A DNA stretch of 64,000 nucleotides from Arthrobacter bussei (GCF_009377195.2 NZ_VJXX01000002.1:186001-250000); one strand, 5' to 3'. Positions 1-8,733 are shown, counted from the stretch's first letter. The notes: a model not told the origin generated them from the sequence alone. A program made the numbers and translations.

Positions 1-521
1 CCGTCGCGCCCCTCGAGCTTGCCGAAGACACCGAGCCGGGTCCAGACGGGCGAGAGACTCGTGAAGACCTTCGTGCCGGTGTAGCTGTACCCACCGTCGG
101 GGGTCCGTTCGACGCGCGTCAGGGAGTCGAACAGGACGGCGTCGTTGCCCGGCTCGGACACACCGAACGCGAAGACCTCGCCGCGGGCGGCGTCGTCGAG
201 CACGAATTCCAGGGAGGCGTCGCCGCGGTCCGCGAGCAGGCCGGCCACCGCCGTCCAGACGAGATGCATGTTGGTGCCGAGGGCGGTCGCCGGTGCCGCG
301 GAGGCGAGGAGACGCTGGGCCCGGGCGGCGCGCGTCAGCCCGCCCGACGCACCGGGCCGGACGTCCGCGAGCATGCGGAGGTACCCGCAGGCGGTCAGAT
401 CGTCGAAATCCTCCGTGAAGAAGGAGTTCCCGGCGTCGTAGCCCGAGGCCCGCCCCCGGAAGCGCTCGAGCAGCTCCGCGGTGAGGAGCTGACCGGCGGT
501 CGTAGCGGACGTCGTCGTCAT
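1..521 (-). CDS. Acyl-CoA dehydrogenase family protein, N-terminal part (cut by window edge)
   Basis: The visible 173 residues contain the flavoprotein signature FGVSEPGNDAVLFDSL, followed by a GYSYTGTKVFTSLSP-type strand. These match the middle beta-domain of acyl-CoA dehydrogenases, which oxidise acyl-CoA with FAD. The N-terminal helical domain is present; the C-terminal FAD-binding and catalytic half lies outside the window. The ATG is preceded by a GGGGCGAAG stretch. It lies 29 bp downstream of the M20 peptidase on the same strand, so the two may be co-transcribed. The substrate cannot be told from this part. The family call is firm; the exact enzyme is open. Confidence 0.85.
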   Translation of the reverse strand, partial: MTTTSATTAGQLLTAELLERFRGRASGYDAGNSFFTEDFDDLTACGYLRMLADVRPGASGGLTRAARAQRLLASAAPATALGTNMHLVWTAVAGLLADRGDASLEFVLDDAARGEVFAFGVSEPGNDAVLFDSLTRVERTPDGGYSYTGTKVFTSLSPVWTRLGVFGKLEGRD

Positions 522-550
522 CTTCGCCCCTGCCGTCCCGACGCCGGCGG

Positions 551-1852
551 TCAGTAGGTGGTGAGCAGGCGGGCGAGCACCTTGGCGCCGAAGCGGAGCG
601 AGTCCGCAGGCACGCGCTCGTCGACGCCGTGGAACATGCCGGTGAAGTCGAGATCATCCGGCAGTTGCAGGGGTGCGAAGCCGTACCCGGTGATGCCGAG
701 GCGGCTGAGCGACTTGTTGTCCGTGCCGCCCGAGAGCGTGTACGGCAGCACCTTGGCGCCGGGATCCTCGGCGTGCAGGGCATCGATCATCGAGTCGACG
801 AGATTCCCCGCGAACGGCACCTCCAGGGAGGTGTCCTTGTGCTCGTAGCTCACGTCGACGCCCTCCCCCGCGAGTCCGCGGATGATCTCCAGGACCTGGT
901 CCTGCTGGCCCGGGAGGGTGCGCATGTCGATCAGCGCCTCGGCGGTGCCGGGGATGACGTTGTGCTTGTACCCGCCCTTGAGGACCGTCGGGTTCGCCGT
1001 GTTCTGCAGCGTCGCCCCGACGAAGCGCGCCACGGTGCCGAGTTCCCGCAGGAGGATGTCGGGATTGTCCGGGTCGAACTCGACCCCGGTCAGTTCGGTG
1101 ACGCCGTCGAGGAACTGGCGAGTGGTGGGCGTGAGCTCGATGGGCCAGGCGTGGTCACCGATGCGCGTGACGGCCCGGGCGAGGGCGGTCACCGCGTTGT
1201 CGGTGTTGATCTGCGAGCCGTGCCCGGCCCGGCCGTGGGCCACCAGCCGCAGCCAGGAGATACCCTTCTCGGCGGTCTGCAGCAGGTAGGTGCGCTGCCC
1301 GCCGATGGTCGCCGAGAATCCACCCACCTCGGAGATGGCCTCGGTGGCACCCTCGAAGACCTCGGGCTTGTTGTCCACGAGCCAGGAGGCACCGTATGCG
1401 CCGCCGGCCTCCTCGTCGGCGAAGAACCCGAAGATGAGGTCGCGCTGCGGTTTGACGCCGTCGCGCTGCATGGAGCGGAGGACGGACAGGATCATCGCGT
1501 CCATGTCCTTCATGTCGACGGCGCCACGGCCCCAGATGAGCCCGTCCTTCTCCTCCCCGCCGAAGGGGTCGACGGACCAGTCCTCCTTCTGGGCGGGCAC
1601 GACGTCGAGGTGCCCGTGGACGACGAGGGCCGGCAGGGACGGGTCCGTGCCCTCCATGCGCGCGACGACGGACGTGCGACCGGGTGCGGCCTCGAACAGC
1701 TGCGTGGACAGGCCCACCTCCTCGATGAGGCCGGCCGTGTACTCGGCGGCGGACCGCTCCCCCGGGCCGGCGTTGTCGCCGAAGTTCGAGGTGTCGAACC
1801 GGATCAGTTCCTGGCAGATCCTGACGACTTCATCTTCGGGGGTGATGCCCAT
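551..1852 (-). CDS. M20 family metallopeptidase / amidohydrolase
   Basis: A 433-residue protein with all the M20 zinc-site motifs: HGHLD at about residues 79-83, GRGAVDMKD at 108-116 (bridging Asp), and ADEEAG at 145-150 with the catalytic and metal-binding Glu pair. A later GGTDNKSL-H segment fits the C-terminal metal-ligand region. Family members hydrolyse dipeptides or N-acyl amino acids in the cytoplasm. The length is usual for the M20A/ArgE/DapE-like group and there is no signal peptide. The start is well placed, with AGGAGG 5-6 nt before the ATG. The substrate is unknown. It probably leads a transcript that also carries the downstream acyl-CoA dehydrogenase. Confidence 0.9.
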   Translation of the reverse strand: MGITPEDEVVRICQELIRFDTSNFGDNAGPGERSAAEYTAGLIEEVGLSTQLFEAAPGRTSVVARMEGTDPSLPALVVHGHLDVVPAQKEDWSVDPFGGEEKDGLIWGRGAVDMKDMDAMILSVLRSMQRDGVKPQRDLIFGFFADEEAGGAYGASWLVDNKPEVFEGATEAISEVGGFSATIGGQRTYLLQTAEKGISWLRLVAHGRAGHGSQINTDNAVTALARAVTRIGDHAWPIELTPTTRQFLDGVTELTGVEFDPDNPDILLRELGTVARFVGATLQNTANPTVLKGGYKHNVIPGTAEALIDMRTLPGQQDQVLEIIRGLAGEGVDVSYEHKDTSLEVPFAGNLVDSMIDALHAEDPGAKVLPYTLSGGTDNKSLSRLGITGYGFAPLQLPDDLDFTGMFHGVDERVPADSLRFGAKVLARLLTTY

Positions 1853-2112
1853 GTGGTCCTCCTGGGTAGCAGTTGCTGCCCAGCCTACCGAGGGTGGCGG
1901 GCGCCGTGGGGACCGACGGGTGAGTGGTCGCCGGGAGGTCTGCCGTCGGACCGCGAACGAAATCGGGACAACCGGTCACCGCGACCGGCGAGAAGCCCTC
2001 GGCGGGATGACGGTGGCCACTGCTGCACCGCGGGGTCCGGTAGTCGGCCGTCGCCAGACATGCGCGCGGGACGGGTCCTCCCCCGTCGCCGGTCTGCCGT
2101 TTCCGTCGCGGG

Positions 2113-2862
2113 TCATCGGTGGGCCCCGGCTGCGGGTCGCACCAGAGGCGGGCTGAGGTACTCGTCCTTCACGGTGAAGACGGTGGCCGGGGCACCTTTC
2201 GACCGGGCGACCTTGCGGCCGGTATCGGTCAGGGCGCCCGTCATCTTGCGGGTGAAGTTCCCCGCGTCGAGCCTCGAGTTCCATACGGCGTCGTAGACGT
2301 GACGCAGCTGGTAGAGAGCGAACTCCTCGGGCACGAGTCTGGCGGCAGTGAGCGTGTACTCGATCTTCCCGGCCAGGCGCTCGAGCGCCTCGGTGAGGAT
2401 GTCCCGGTGGTCGAAGGCCAGCTCCTCGTCGGCGAGGACCTCGTGCACGGGCTTCCAGTGCGCGGCGCTGGCGTCGCTGCCGGGACTGAGCCCGGGCAGG
2501 GTCCGGCTGTCGGTGGCCAGCAGTGCCAGGTGGGCGACGGAGACGACCCGCATGCGCGGGTCACGTTCCGGCGAGCTGTAGGTGGCAAGCTGCTCGACGT
2601 GTGCGCGGTGCCGCCCGAGGTCCAGTCCGGTCTCCTCCTCCAGTTCGCGCCAGGCGGCGTGGAGGGCGTCCTCGTCCGGTTTGACGAAGCCGCCGGGCAG
2701 CGCCAGCGCGCCCCGGAACGGGCGTCCGCCGCGGCGGATGAACACCGCGTGCAGGACGCTGTCGGTCACGGCGAAGACGACGAGGTCCACGGTCAGTGCG
2801 ACGGAGGGGTATTCCTTGGGCTCGTAGTCCTCGAGGAACTGCTGTTCTTCGGTGGCCATCAT
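2113..2862 (-). CDS. Nudix-domain protein with C-terminal winged helix, probable NrtR-type NAD regulator
   Basis: A 249-residue protein. Residues 58-80 form an intact Nudix box (G-x5-E-x7-RELEEETGL), so it may still hydrolyse ADP-ribose-like substrates. The C-terminal 90 or so residues resemble the winged helix of the NrtR family. NrtR proteins pair a Nudix-like sensor for ADP-ribose with a DNA-binding domain and repress NAD biosynthesis genes (established for the family). It is the last gene of pnuC-nadR-nudix. Its ATG overlaps the nadR stop as ATGA, so the longer reading frame upstream is a shadow of nadR. The inferred role is autoregulation of this operon through the dyad ahead of pnuC. 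A plain ADP-ribose pyrophosphatase is the alternative. Confidence 0.8.
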   Translation of the reverse strand: MMATEEQQFLEDYEPKEYPSVALTVDLVVFAVTDSVLHAVFIRRGGRPFRGALALPGGFVKPDEDALHAAWRELEEETGLDLGRHRAHVEQLATYSSPERDPRMRVVSVAHLALLATDSRTLPGLSPGSDASAAHWKPVHEVLADEELAFDHRDILTEALERLAGKIEYTLTAARLVPEEFALYQLRHVYDAVWNSRLDAGNFTRKMTGALTDTGRKVARSKGAPATVFTVKDEYLSPPLVRPAAGAHR

Positions 2863-3962
2863 GCTCCTGCGAGGACCGTGCGCCTGGCCCAGGGCGGCGA
2901 GGTGAAGCGGTTGCGCTGGGCGATGATCAGATCGATGAGCTCGATCGCGGTGTCCATGCGCCGCTCGTGGTCGCCGGTGACGAGGATCCAGGAGTGGCCG
3001 GCGGCGGTGAGCTCCTCCTTGAACCATTCGGTCATCTCGGCCCGGCGGTGCTCGCCTTCGCGCCAGCCGTCGTCCTCGAAGGCGACTCCCTCGTGATCGG
3101 TGATGAGGTAGATGTCCCGACGCGGCAGCTGGTGCAGGGCCCGGTAGGAGCCGTAGCTGCCCTCACCGAGGTAGTAGCGCTCCCACAGGGTCGTCGCGAG
3201 GCTGTCGGTGTCGGCGATGACCAGCGGACAGCGCGCTGCCGCCTCGTTCTCCATCTCGTTCTGCCGTTCGCCGATGACGGCGAAGTCCTCGAACGTCCAC
3301 TCGAGGTCGGAGAGCACCGCACCGGGGTCCTGTGCCTGCGCGGCCGCGAACTTGTCGTACGTGTACTGGCGGCCGAACTCGGGCACGTCCACCAGCTCGG
3401 GGTACCGGGAGCGGTAGTGCTCGGTGAGAGCGCGGGTGAGAGTGCTGGTGCCGGTGGATTCGGAACCGACGAGGATGATGCGTACGGCCATGTCCTGCCG
3501 CGCCGGCTTGATGATGTCCCGCCAGGCCGCGGTGAGGTCATCGCGGCACAGGGTTCCGCTGACGGGGTAGGCGGTGCGTGCAGCGTCCACCATCACGTGC
3601 GCCGCGTCGAAGCCGGCGGCCAGCTCCTCCCCGTACTCCTCCGAGCTGAAGACGGCGTCGACGGCGGTGATGCCGTCGAGTCCGAGGGCGGTGCGCATCA
3701 GCTCGATGTGGGCCTTCCAGATGGCCTTGGACGTGTAGTCCTCGGGGCAGTCGTCCGCCATCCCGATGACCGACACGTTGGTTTCGGCGAACTCGTCGGC
3801 GAGCCACTTCACGCGGTCCACCAGGGCGATGTTCTCGAACCGGTTGCCGAGGACGACGACGGCGAGCCTGGTGCTGGCCGCGGCGGCGTTGGCGATGAGG
3901 TGCCGGTGGCCGATGTGTGGCGGGTAGAACTTCCCGATGACGAGTCCCTGGTCGATGGTCAT
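2859..3962 (-). CDS. nadR: NadR-type NMN adenylyltransferase / nicotinamide riboside kinase
   Basis: A 367-residue bifunctional NAD-salvage enzyme. The N-terminal half has the nucleotidyltransferase motif GKFYPPHIGH (residues 10-19). The C-terminal half has a P-loop-like GSESTGTST (166-174) and resembles the ribosylnicotinamide kinase of NadR. The Lys usual in Walker A (GxxxxGKS/T) is Thr here; I recall similar variants in actinobacterial NadR but could not check. The E. coli-type N-terminal helix-turn-helix is absent, so control must come from elsewhere, presumably the downstream Nudix regulator. The ATG overlaps the pnuC stop by ATGA. Product PnuC brings in nicotinamide riboside; NadR phosphorylates and adenylates it to NAD. 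Confidence 0.92.
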   Translation of the reverse strand: MTIDQGLVIGKFYPPHIGHRHLIANAAAASTRLAVVVLGNRFENIALVDRVKWLADEFAETNVSVIGMADDCPEDYTSKAIWKAHIELMRTALGLDGITAVDAVFSSEEYGEELAAGFDAAHVMVDAARTAYPVSGTLCRDDLTAAWRDIIKPARQDMAVRIILVGSESTGTSTLTRALTEHYRSRYPELVDVPEFGRQYTYDKFAAAQAQDPGAVLSDLEWTFEDFAVIGERQNEMENEAAARCPLVIADTDSLATTLWERYYLGEGSYGSYRALHQLPRRDIYLITDHEGVAFEDDGWREGEHRRAEMTEWFKEELTAAGHSWILVTGDHERRMDTAIELIDLIIAQRNRFTSPPWARRTVLAGA

Positions 3963-4621
3963 GCCGGCACCTTCTCGGTCTCGGCGGCAGGGGTGGTGCG
4001 ATCGGTGCGGCTGCGCTTCCAGTCGACGAGACCGTAGACGCAGAGGGCAGTGAAGCCGATGTAGAGGATCGCGGTGAGGTTGAGACCGCGGGAGACGTAG
4101 AGCGGGATGGACACCAGGTCGATGACGATCCACACGTACCAGTGCTGGAGGATCTTCCTGGCCTGCCCGTAGGTCGCGAGCAGTGAAGCGGCGAGGACGA
4201 AGGCGTCCGGCCACGGGACCTGGGAGTCGGTGCCGTGGGTGAGGATGACGGCGATCCCGATCGTCGCCAGGGCGACGGCGCCGAGGCCGACGGCGACCTC
4301 GTTCCGGGAGGCATCGCGAATGGGCAGGTCGCCGGTCACCTCGGTGTCCTCCGCTCCGCGGACCCAGTTGTACCAGCCGTACACGGCGACGGCGGCGAAC
4401 ACGGCCTGCAGGACGGTCTCGCCGTAGAGCCCGGCGCCCAGGAACAGGATCATGAAGGCGATGTTGTTGGCGATGCCGACCGGCCAGTTCCAGGCCCGCT
4501 GCCGGGCGACGCCGTACACGCAGGCCGCGCCGGTGACGAACCCGATGACCTCGATCCAGCTGACGGGTGCCCCGAGCAACTGAGCGGCCGGGGCATTCAT
4601 CCAGTCCAGTACTGCGTCCAT
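3959..4621 (-). CDS. pnuC: Nicotinamide riboside transporter PnuC
   Basis: A 220-residue polytopic membrane protein. It has the family hallmarks WNWPVGIANN in an early transmembrane segment and GWYNW after the fourth, the riboside-binding motifs of PnuC facilitators. I chose the ATG at 4621 because GAGGAG lies 6 nt upstream; a GTG eight codons earlier would start inside the operator. The protein imports nicotinamide riboside by facilitated diffusion, with NadR phosphorylation trapping it. First gene of the operon. The start-proximal dyad suggests tight repression when NAD precursors are plentiful. Confidence 0.93.
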   Translation of the reverse strand: MDAVLDWMNAPAAQLLGAPVSWIEVIGFVTGAACVYGVARQRAWNWPVGIANNIAFMILFLGAGLYGETVLQAVFAAVAVYGWYNWVRGAEDTEVTGDLPIRDASRNEVAVGLGAVALATIGIAVILTHGTDSQVPWPDAFVLAASLLATYGQARKILQHWYVWIVIDLVSIPLYVSRGLNLTAILYIGFTALCVYGLVDWKRSRTDRTTPAAETEKVPA

Positions 4622-4635
4622 GTCCTGCTCCTCGT

Positions 4636-4656
4636 TTATTGTCACTCTGACAATAA
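4636..4656. promoter_or_regulatory. Perfect 21-bp dyad ahead of pnuC, probable NrtR operator
   Basis: Two exact 9-bp inverted arms, TTATTGTCA and TGACAATAA, are separated by CTC. The dyad ends 14 bp before the pnuC start codon and sits just upstream of its GAGGAG ribosome site. The AT-rich palindrome stands out in this GC-rich context. Its size and place fit an NrtR operator, and the operon encodes a Nudix plus winged-helix protein. The link to that protein is inference. Confidence 0.75.
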
Positions 4657-4781
4657 GCAGTCTAGAGCATCGATCTCCTGTTGCGGAACGCTGAGGTCGA
4701 TTGCTGGCCCATCGGCTCGCCCATGGACGGCATCTCGAGGAGTCATGACATCAAGGCACCGGGACGCCGCTCGTCCTCACC

Positions 4782-5129
4782 GTGACCGACATCCTGGGCG
4801 TGACAAGCGTCTGGAGCACGGTGATCAGCGTCGCGCTCTTCCTCGCGATCTTCATGCCGCTCGGCCTCGCCGCGGTGAAGGAACTCAACGACCATCGGAA
4901 GCGAGGGCTGGAACCGCTTCCCCGGATTCCCACCCGTCGTTCACTGATCGCCCTCGGAGTCTTCACGGTCCTGTTCTGGGCGTTCTTCCTGTGGATCATC
5001 CACTGGCGCGGCGACGTCGTGTTACCCCTCCTGCCGATTCTTTGCATCATTGCGCTCGGCGTCGATATCCGCAGGTACTCCCTGGCAGGACGACAACGCG
5101 CCGACGACGCCCTCCCGCCCGCCGATTGA
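4782..5129 (+). CDS. Small membrane protein of unknown function
   Basis: 115 residues with three hydrophobic segments (about residues 10-32, 55-75 and 78-95), joined by a basic loop rich in Arg and Lys. The last 20 residues are hydrophilic. No family recognised. The start is a GTG without a clear ribosome-binding site, so the exact N-terminus is unsure. Codon third positions are GC-rich as in real genes here. It is the first gene of the accessory region and stands alone between the NAD operon and an AraC-type regulator. Confidence 0.6.
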   Translation: MTDILGVTSVWSTVISVALFLAIFMPLGLAAVKELNDHRKRGLEPLPRIPTRRSLIALGVFTVLFWAFFLWIIHWRGDVVLPLLPILCIIALGVDIRRYSLAGRQRADDALPPAD

Positions 5130-5244
5130 TGCGTTCCGCCTACGGTCCCGGGGCAGGACGCGAGCGGTGAGGTGATCCCATCGGACCGCGATAGTAGGGT
5201 GCCGATGACTGGGACCCGGAAGGCTGGATGGCGAAGGGAGAGCC

Positions 5245-6111
5245 GTGATCACCGAGCTGAACAGACTCATGGAAGCGGTCGAGGACAGTCTGACCGGCGA
5301 TCTGGACGTGCCTGACGTCGCTGTGGGACTCGGGACGACGGAGTACCACCTGCGGAGGATGTTCTCATCGCTGGCCGGAATGCCGTTGTCGGAGTACGTT
5401 CGACGTCGCCGCATGACACACGCTGCAGGAGACCTGCTCCGCGACGAGGACCTGCTGAGTATCGCGGTGCGGTACGGCTACGGATCGACCGAAGCCCTCG
5501 GTCGGGCTTTCCGTTCCGTCCACGGCGTGAAGCCCGGCGACGCACGCCGGGACGGAGGACCCCTTCGCACCCAGTCACAGCTCAGGTTCACCCTGACCGT
5601 AGAAGGGAAAAGCACCATGGACACCCGTATCGCAGAACGCCCGGCCTTCCGCCTCGTCGGCCACGCAGCCCGAGTCCCGCTCATCCACCTGGGCATCAAT
5701 CCGCACATCCAGGCACACGTAGCATCCATACCTCGCGAGGAGCACGACCGACTCAGAACTCTGGGCAATACCCAGCCGGCCGGCCTGCTGCAGGTCAGCG
5801 CCGACGTCGACCCCGACTACACCGAAGGCAGCGACCTCACTTACCTGCACGGGGTTGCCGTCACCGAGACGACCCGCGCAGCCGAGAATCTCGACGCCAT
5901 CGAGGTGCCGGCCGGGACGTGGGCGGTGTTCCGGACCGAAGGCGAGTACCCGGCCACCCTGCAGTCCGCCTGGGCGGCCACTGCCACGGACTGGTTCCCC
6001 TCCAACCCGTGGCGTCTACGTCCGGGCCCTTCGATCGTCGCGATCCTCGAGCGGTCCGACGATTTCAGCACAGCCACCTGCGAGTTGTGGCTCCCTGTGG
6101 AGCACGCCTGA
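5245..6111 (+). CDS. AraC-family regulator with GyrI-like effector domain
   Basis: 288 residues. Residues 8-105 form the double helix-turn-helix of AraC/XylS proteins, including the second recognition region ending in the FRSVHGVKPGD pattern. Residues 125-288 resemble the GyrI-like small-molecule-binding fold found in Rob and BmrR-type regulators. Proteins of this layout sense drugs or hydrophobic compounds and activate efflux or detoxification genes. The GTG start has GGGAGAG just upstream. A strong hairpin follows. The target is unknown; the nearest gene downstream on the same strand is a nitroreductase, which would fit a xenobiotic response, but that link is inference. Confidence 0.88.
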   Translation: MITELNRLMEAVEDSLTGDLDVPDVAVGLGTTEYHLRRMFSSLAGMPLSEYVRRRRMTHAAGDLLRDEDLLSIAVRYGYGSTEALGRAFRSVHGVKPGDARRDGGPLRTQSQLRFTLTVEGKSTMDTRIAERPAFRLVGHAARVPLIHLGINPHIQAHVASIPREEHDRLRTLGNTQPAGLLQVSADVDPDYTEGSDLTYLHGVAVTETTRAAENLDAIEVPAGTWAVFRTEGEYPATLQSAWAATATDWFPSNPWRLRPGPSIVAILERSDDFSTATCELWLPVEHA

Positions 6112-6142
6112 TCGGATACTCACACGACACGTCATCACACTG

Positions 6143-6184
6143 ACCGATGGAGGCGTGCGCGAAGACGTGGACGCCTCCATCGGT
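6143..6184. terminator. Strong hairpin after the AraC-type gene
   Basis: Perfect 14-bp inverted repeat (ACCGATGGAGGCGT and its complement) around a 14-nt loop, 31 bp past the stop codon. There is no T-tract, so it may be a weak intrinsic terminator or an mRNA 3'-end stabiliser. Outside this hairpin the gap 6112-6374 shows nothing else. Confidence 0.65.
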
Positions 6185-6374
6185 CCTGCTGCTCGCCTGC
6201 GGAGCAGCGCACTCGATCCGCAGTGCACAACTCGCACCGGGCAGTGATCTCGTTCATTCCCTGACTGCAGAAAACTCCTCGACACCGCCGGCAGGAATGA
6301 GTGGAAGCAATCAGTTGTTCCCCGTGTGAGGCTCGATGATGCGCCGACATCCCGGAACCAGCACAGGAGTCTTC

Positions 6375-6971
6375 ATGTCCCTCAGCCCTGACACCACGAC
6401 GGCTCGCTTCTCCGACACCCGCGTGCCGATCATCGATGAGCTCGCCCGACGCTGGAGCCCCCGGTCATTCGATGCAGAAGCCACCATCACTGAGGCGCAG
6501 CTCGACGCACTGCTCGAGGCGGCCCGCTGGTCGCCCTCAGCGAGCAACCATCAACCGCGACGCTTCATCGTCGCGCGGCGCGGGACCCCCGCGTTCGAGT
6601 CGATCGCGTCCGCGCTCGTCGGATTCAACGCGACATGGGCTCACCGCGCCTCCGCACTGATCGTCGGTGTCGCCGAGACGTCCACGGTGGAGGGCGACAA
6701 ACGCCCCTACGCCGAGTACGACCTCGGCCAGGCCGTGGCTCACCTCAGTGTCCAGGCCGAGGCAGAGGGTCTTGTGACCCACCAGATGGCTGGCGTCCAG
6801 TGGGACACCCTGATCGCCGCCTTCGGTCTCACCGAGAACCTCAAACCCATGACGATCACCGCCGTCGGCACGATCGATACGGCGGACAAGCTCCCCGAAG
6901 CTCTCGCCGAACGGGAGACGGCGCCTCGCACGCGCCTGGCGCTCGAGGAGATTGTTCTCCTTCGCAGCTAG
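6375..6971 (+). CDS. Nitroreductase family protein
   Basis: 198 residues with the N-terminal RRWSPRSFD motif (FMN phosphate contact) and the following AARWSPSASNHQPRRF segment. Both are typical of the FMN-dependent nitroreductase superfamily. The C-terminal part retains the MAGVQWD...GLTENLKP pattern. Members reduce nitro groups, quinones or flavins with NAD(P)H as homodimers in the cytoplasm. The ATG at 6375 is preceded by AGGAG with 5-nt spacing, better than the ATG 13 codons earlier. Substrate unknown. It may be under the neighbouring AraC/GyrI-type regulator. Confidence 0.88.
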   Translation: MSLSPDTTTARFSDTRVPIIDELARRWSPRSFDAEATITEAQLDALLEAARWSPSASNHQPRRFIVARRGTPAFESIASALVGFNATWAHRASALIVGVAETSTVEGDKRPYAEYDLGQAVAHLSVQAEAEGLVTHQMAGVQWDTLIAAFGLTENLKPMTITAVGTIDTADKLPEALAERETAPRTRLALEEIVLLRS

Positions 6972-7099
6972 CAGAACCAGCTCGAAGATGCCCCGCGGGT
7001 CCTTCTCGTACAGGTCAGCACGACGTCGGCGACGAGGACCCGATGCGTCGCTGACTGGACTCGGGAGCATCACAACGAGCCACTCGTCGCTGCCGGTAC

Positions 7100-7249
7100 A
7101 TGATGCGTGAGGAGTACGTCGCTCCGACTGTCCTGCTCATCGTTCTCGTCTTCCTGCCGGCCGTCTGCCTGTTCGTCACCCGTCAGGCTGCAGAAGGTCT
7201 CATCACCCGAGATGCACGGCCGGAATCCGCACCAGGCACACGCAAGTAA
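7100..7249 (+). CDS. Possible 49-residue single-pass membrane peptide
   Basis: A short frame starting ATGATG with one clear hydrophobic segment (residues 7-26, APTVLLIVLVFLPAVCLFV), then a polar, Arg-rich tail. Third codon positions are mostly G or C, as in real genes here. No good ribosome-binding site is seen and no family is recognised. It lies in the small-ORF-rich accessory region. Could be chance. Confidence 0.35.
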   Translation: MMREEYVAPTVLLIVLVFLPAVCLFVTRQAAEGLITRDARPESAPGTRK

Positions 7250-7293
7250 CCGACGACGCGTGGATATCCGGTCACAGGGCTGCTCTTCCGGCT

Positions 7294-7521
7294 GTGAGAA
7301 GGACCAGAGACGATGAGCTCAAGCTGGATCCGATCACCACCGACGATCCTTGGGCGGCCTGGACCCTGATCGACCTTCCCTCGGAGCAGACCTTCCGCGT
7401 ATTGGACGACGCCGGCCGTATCAGGCCGACAGAATACGCATCCATTCACCTCATGAAAGGCCTTGACACCCGAGACCTCTCTCCAATCACCAACGCCCAC
7501 AACAACATCCTCGACATCTGA
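7294..7521 (+). CDS. Hypothetical 75-residue protein
   Basis: A GTG-started frame giving a soluble, acidic protein with a DPWAAWTLIDLP segment and a C-terminal NAHNNILDI. Codon use looks like coding sequence. The start is uncertain because no ribosome site is evident, and it may be the remains of a longer gene. No family recognised. It ends 53 bp before the convergent TPR gene. Confidence 0.4.
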   Translation: MRRTRDDELKLDPITTDDPWAAWTLIDLPSEQTFRVLDDAGRIRPTEYASIHLMKGLDTRDLSPITNAHNNILDI

Positions 7522-7573
7522 GATCGTCGCGCTCCACCTGCCCGGTGAAGTATCCCTCGTCGGGAACAATGCG

Positions 7574-8074
7574 CTACGGGTGCTGGCCCTGTAGGGTGCG
7601 GATGTAGGCCGCATTGCCGGTGATTGCTGGCTTGTATCGCTCGATGTCGGGAGTACGAACGAAGCTCACCACTAGGTCGAGCAATGCTGCGACGGATTCA
7701 TCTGGGTGTCCTGCGGCATGCAGAGTGATGGCCTCGAATGCGCCCAGGGCAGGGGAGTCGGGAAACGCAGCACGAGCTTCTCGAAAGACCACCAGAGACC
7801 TTTCGTATGCGCCCAAGTTCCTCAGCGTCGATCCGTATTGGACGTAGCACCGGCGCAGTAGATCACCGTGGAGCCCGGCGGCGAGAGCCTTCTCGTAGAA
7901 GCCTTGGGCAATGTCTTCCTGGCCCGCGGTGTCGTATGCACCGCCGACTTCGTAGAGAACTCGCGCGTTTTCGGGGTCGGCTGCGTAGTAGGGCAACAAC
8001 GCGTCGATGGTGGGCTGCATGTTGTCGCGGTCCCGACTCTCGAAGATCAGATCGAGCTCATGATTCAAAGTCAT
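7574..8074 (-). CDS. Tetratricopeptide-repeat protein
   Basis: 166 residues built of TPR-like helical pairs: an ARVLYEVGGAYDTAGQEDIA unit, then YVQYGSTLRNLGAYERSLVV, then a third repeat with FEAITLHAAGHPDE. This layout matches short TPR proteins with a TPR_5-type domain, which act as protein-binding scaffolds. I chose the ATG giving MTLNHELD because homologous folds begin directly before the first helix. An upstream GTG would add 19 residues, and a GGGGAGG lies between the two, so the start is not certain. Partner unknown. Confidence 0.75.
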   Translation of the reverse strand: MTLNHELDLIFESRDRDNMQPTIDALLPYYAADPENARVLYEVGGAYDTAGQEDIAQGFYEKALAAGLHGDLLRRCYVQYGSTLRNLGAYERSLVVFREARAAFPDSPALGAFEAITLHAAGHPDESVAALLDLVVSFVRTPDIERYKPAITGNAAYIRTLQGQHP

Positions 8075-8190
8075 GGTGTAACTCTGGCATGAGACCTCCC
8101 CTGCATCCGCGAGCCGATTCTTTGTGAACACCCGAAAGGTGGCAAGTTCTTGCTGTGGCGCAGTCGTGGAAACCGTGCCAGCCTGAGTCG

Positions 8191-8733
8191 ATGCGGCCTC
8201 TGCGATATTCGATCAATGTCTCGCTCGACGGCTGCGTCGACCACACGGCCGGCGTCCAGGACGAACAATCCCACAATCACGCAGCCCGAACCATAGCTCG
8301 TGCCGACGCGATCATCCTTGGCCGCACCACCTACGAGCTGATGGAATTCTGGCGTACGGCGGAGGACTTACCGCCATGGATGAAGCCATTTCAGGAGTCG
8401 ATCAACGCGGTCAAGAAGTACCTCGTCTCGAGCACGCGTGAACCGGACGGATGGAACACCGAAGCGCTGACCGGTGACCCCGTCGAGGCGATCAGGACGC
8501 TGAAGGAGCGGCCGGGCGGAGGACTGTATGTCGGGGGCGTGGCGCTGCCCCTCGCTTTGGCTGACGCCGGACTCATCGACGAGTACGAGTTCGTCAGGTA
8601 CCCCACACTCGTGGGCCACGGGCCCAGGCTCTTCGACGGTCTCGACGGTCCGCTGAATCTGCAACTGGTCGGGATCACAGAGTTCCCCTCCGGGGCACGA
8701 GCGGAGCGCTACATTCCGGCCAGTCGCTCATAG
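8191..8733 (+). CDS. Dihydrofolate reductase / RibD C-terminal-like protein
   Basis: 180 residues with the opening YSINVSLDGCVDH, the ADAIILGRTTYELM segment and a C-terminal GGVALPLALADAGLIDEYEF...PTLVGHGPRLF pattern. This is the signature of the RibD_C/DHFR-like family of single-domain NADPH reductases. Most members have no known substrate and are not true folate reductases. The ATG is favoured over a GTG 12 codons upstream because the fold begins at this point; no strong ribosome site is visible. Stands alone in the accessory region. Confidence 0.85.
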   Translation: MRPLRYSINVSLDGCVDHTAGVQDEQSHNHAARTIARADAIILGRTTYELMEFWRTAEDLPPWMKPFQESINAVKKYLVSSTREPDGWNTEALTGDPVEAIRTLKERPGGGLYVGGVALPLALADAGLIDEYEFVRYPTLVGHGPRLFDGLDGPLNLQLVGITEFPSGARAERYIPASRS

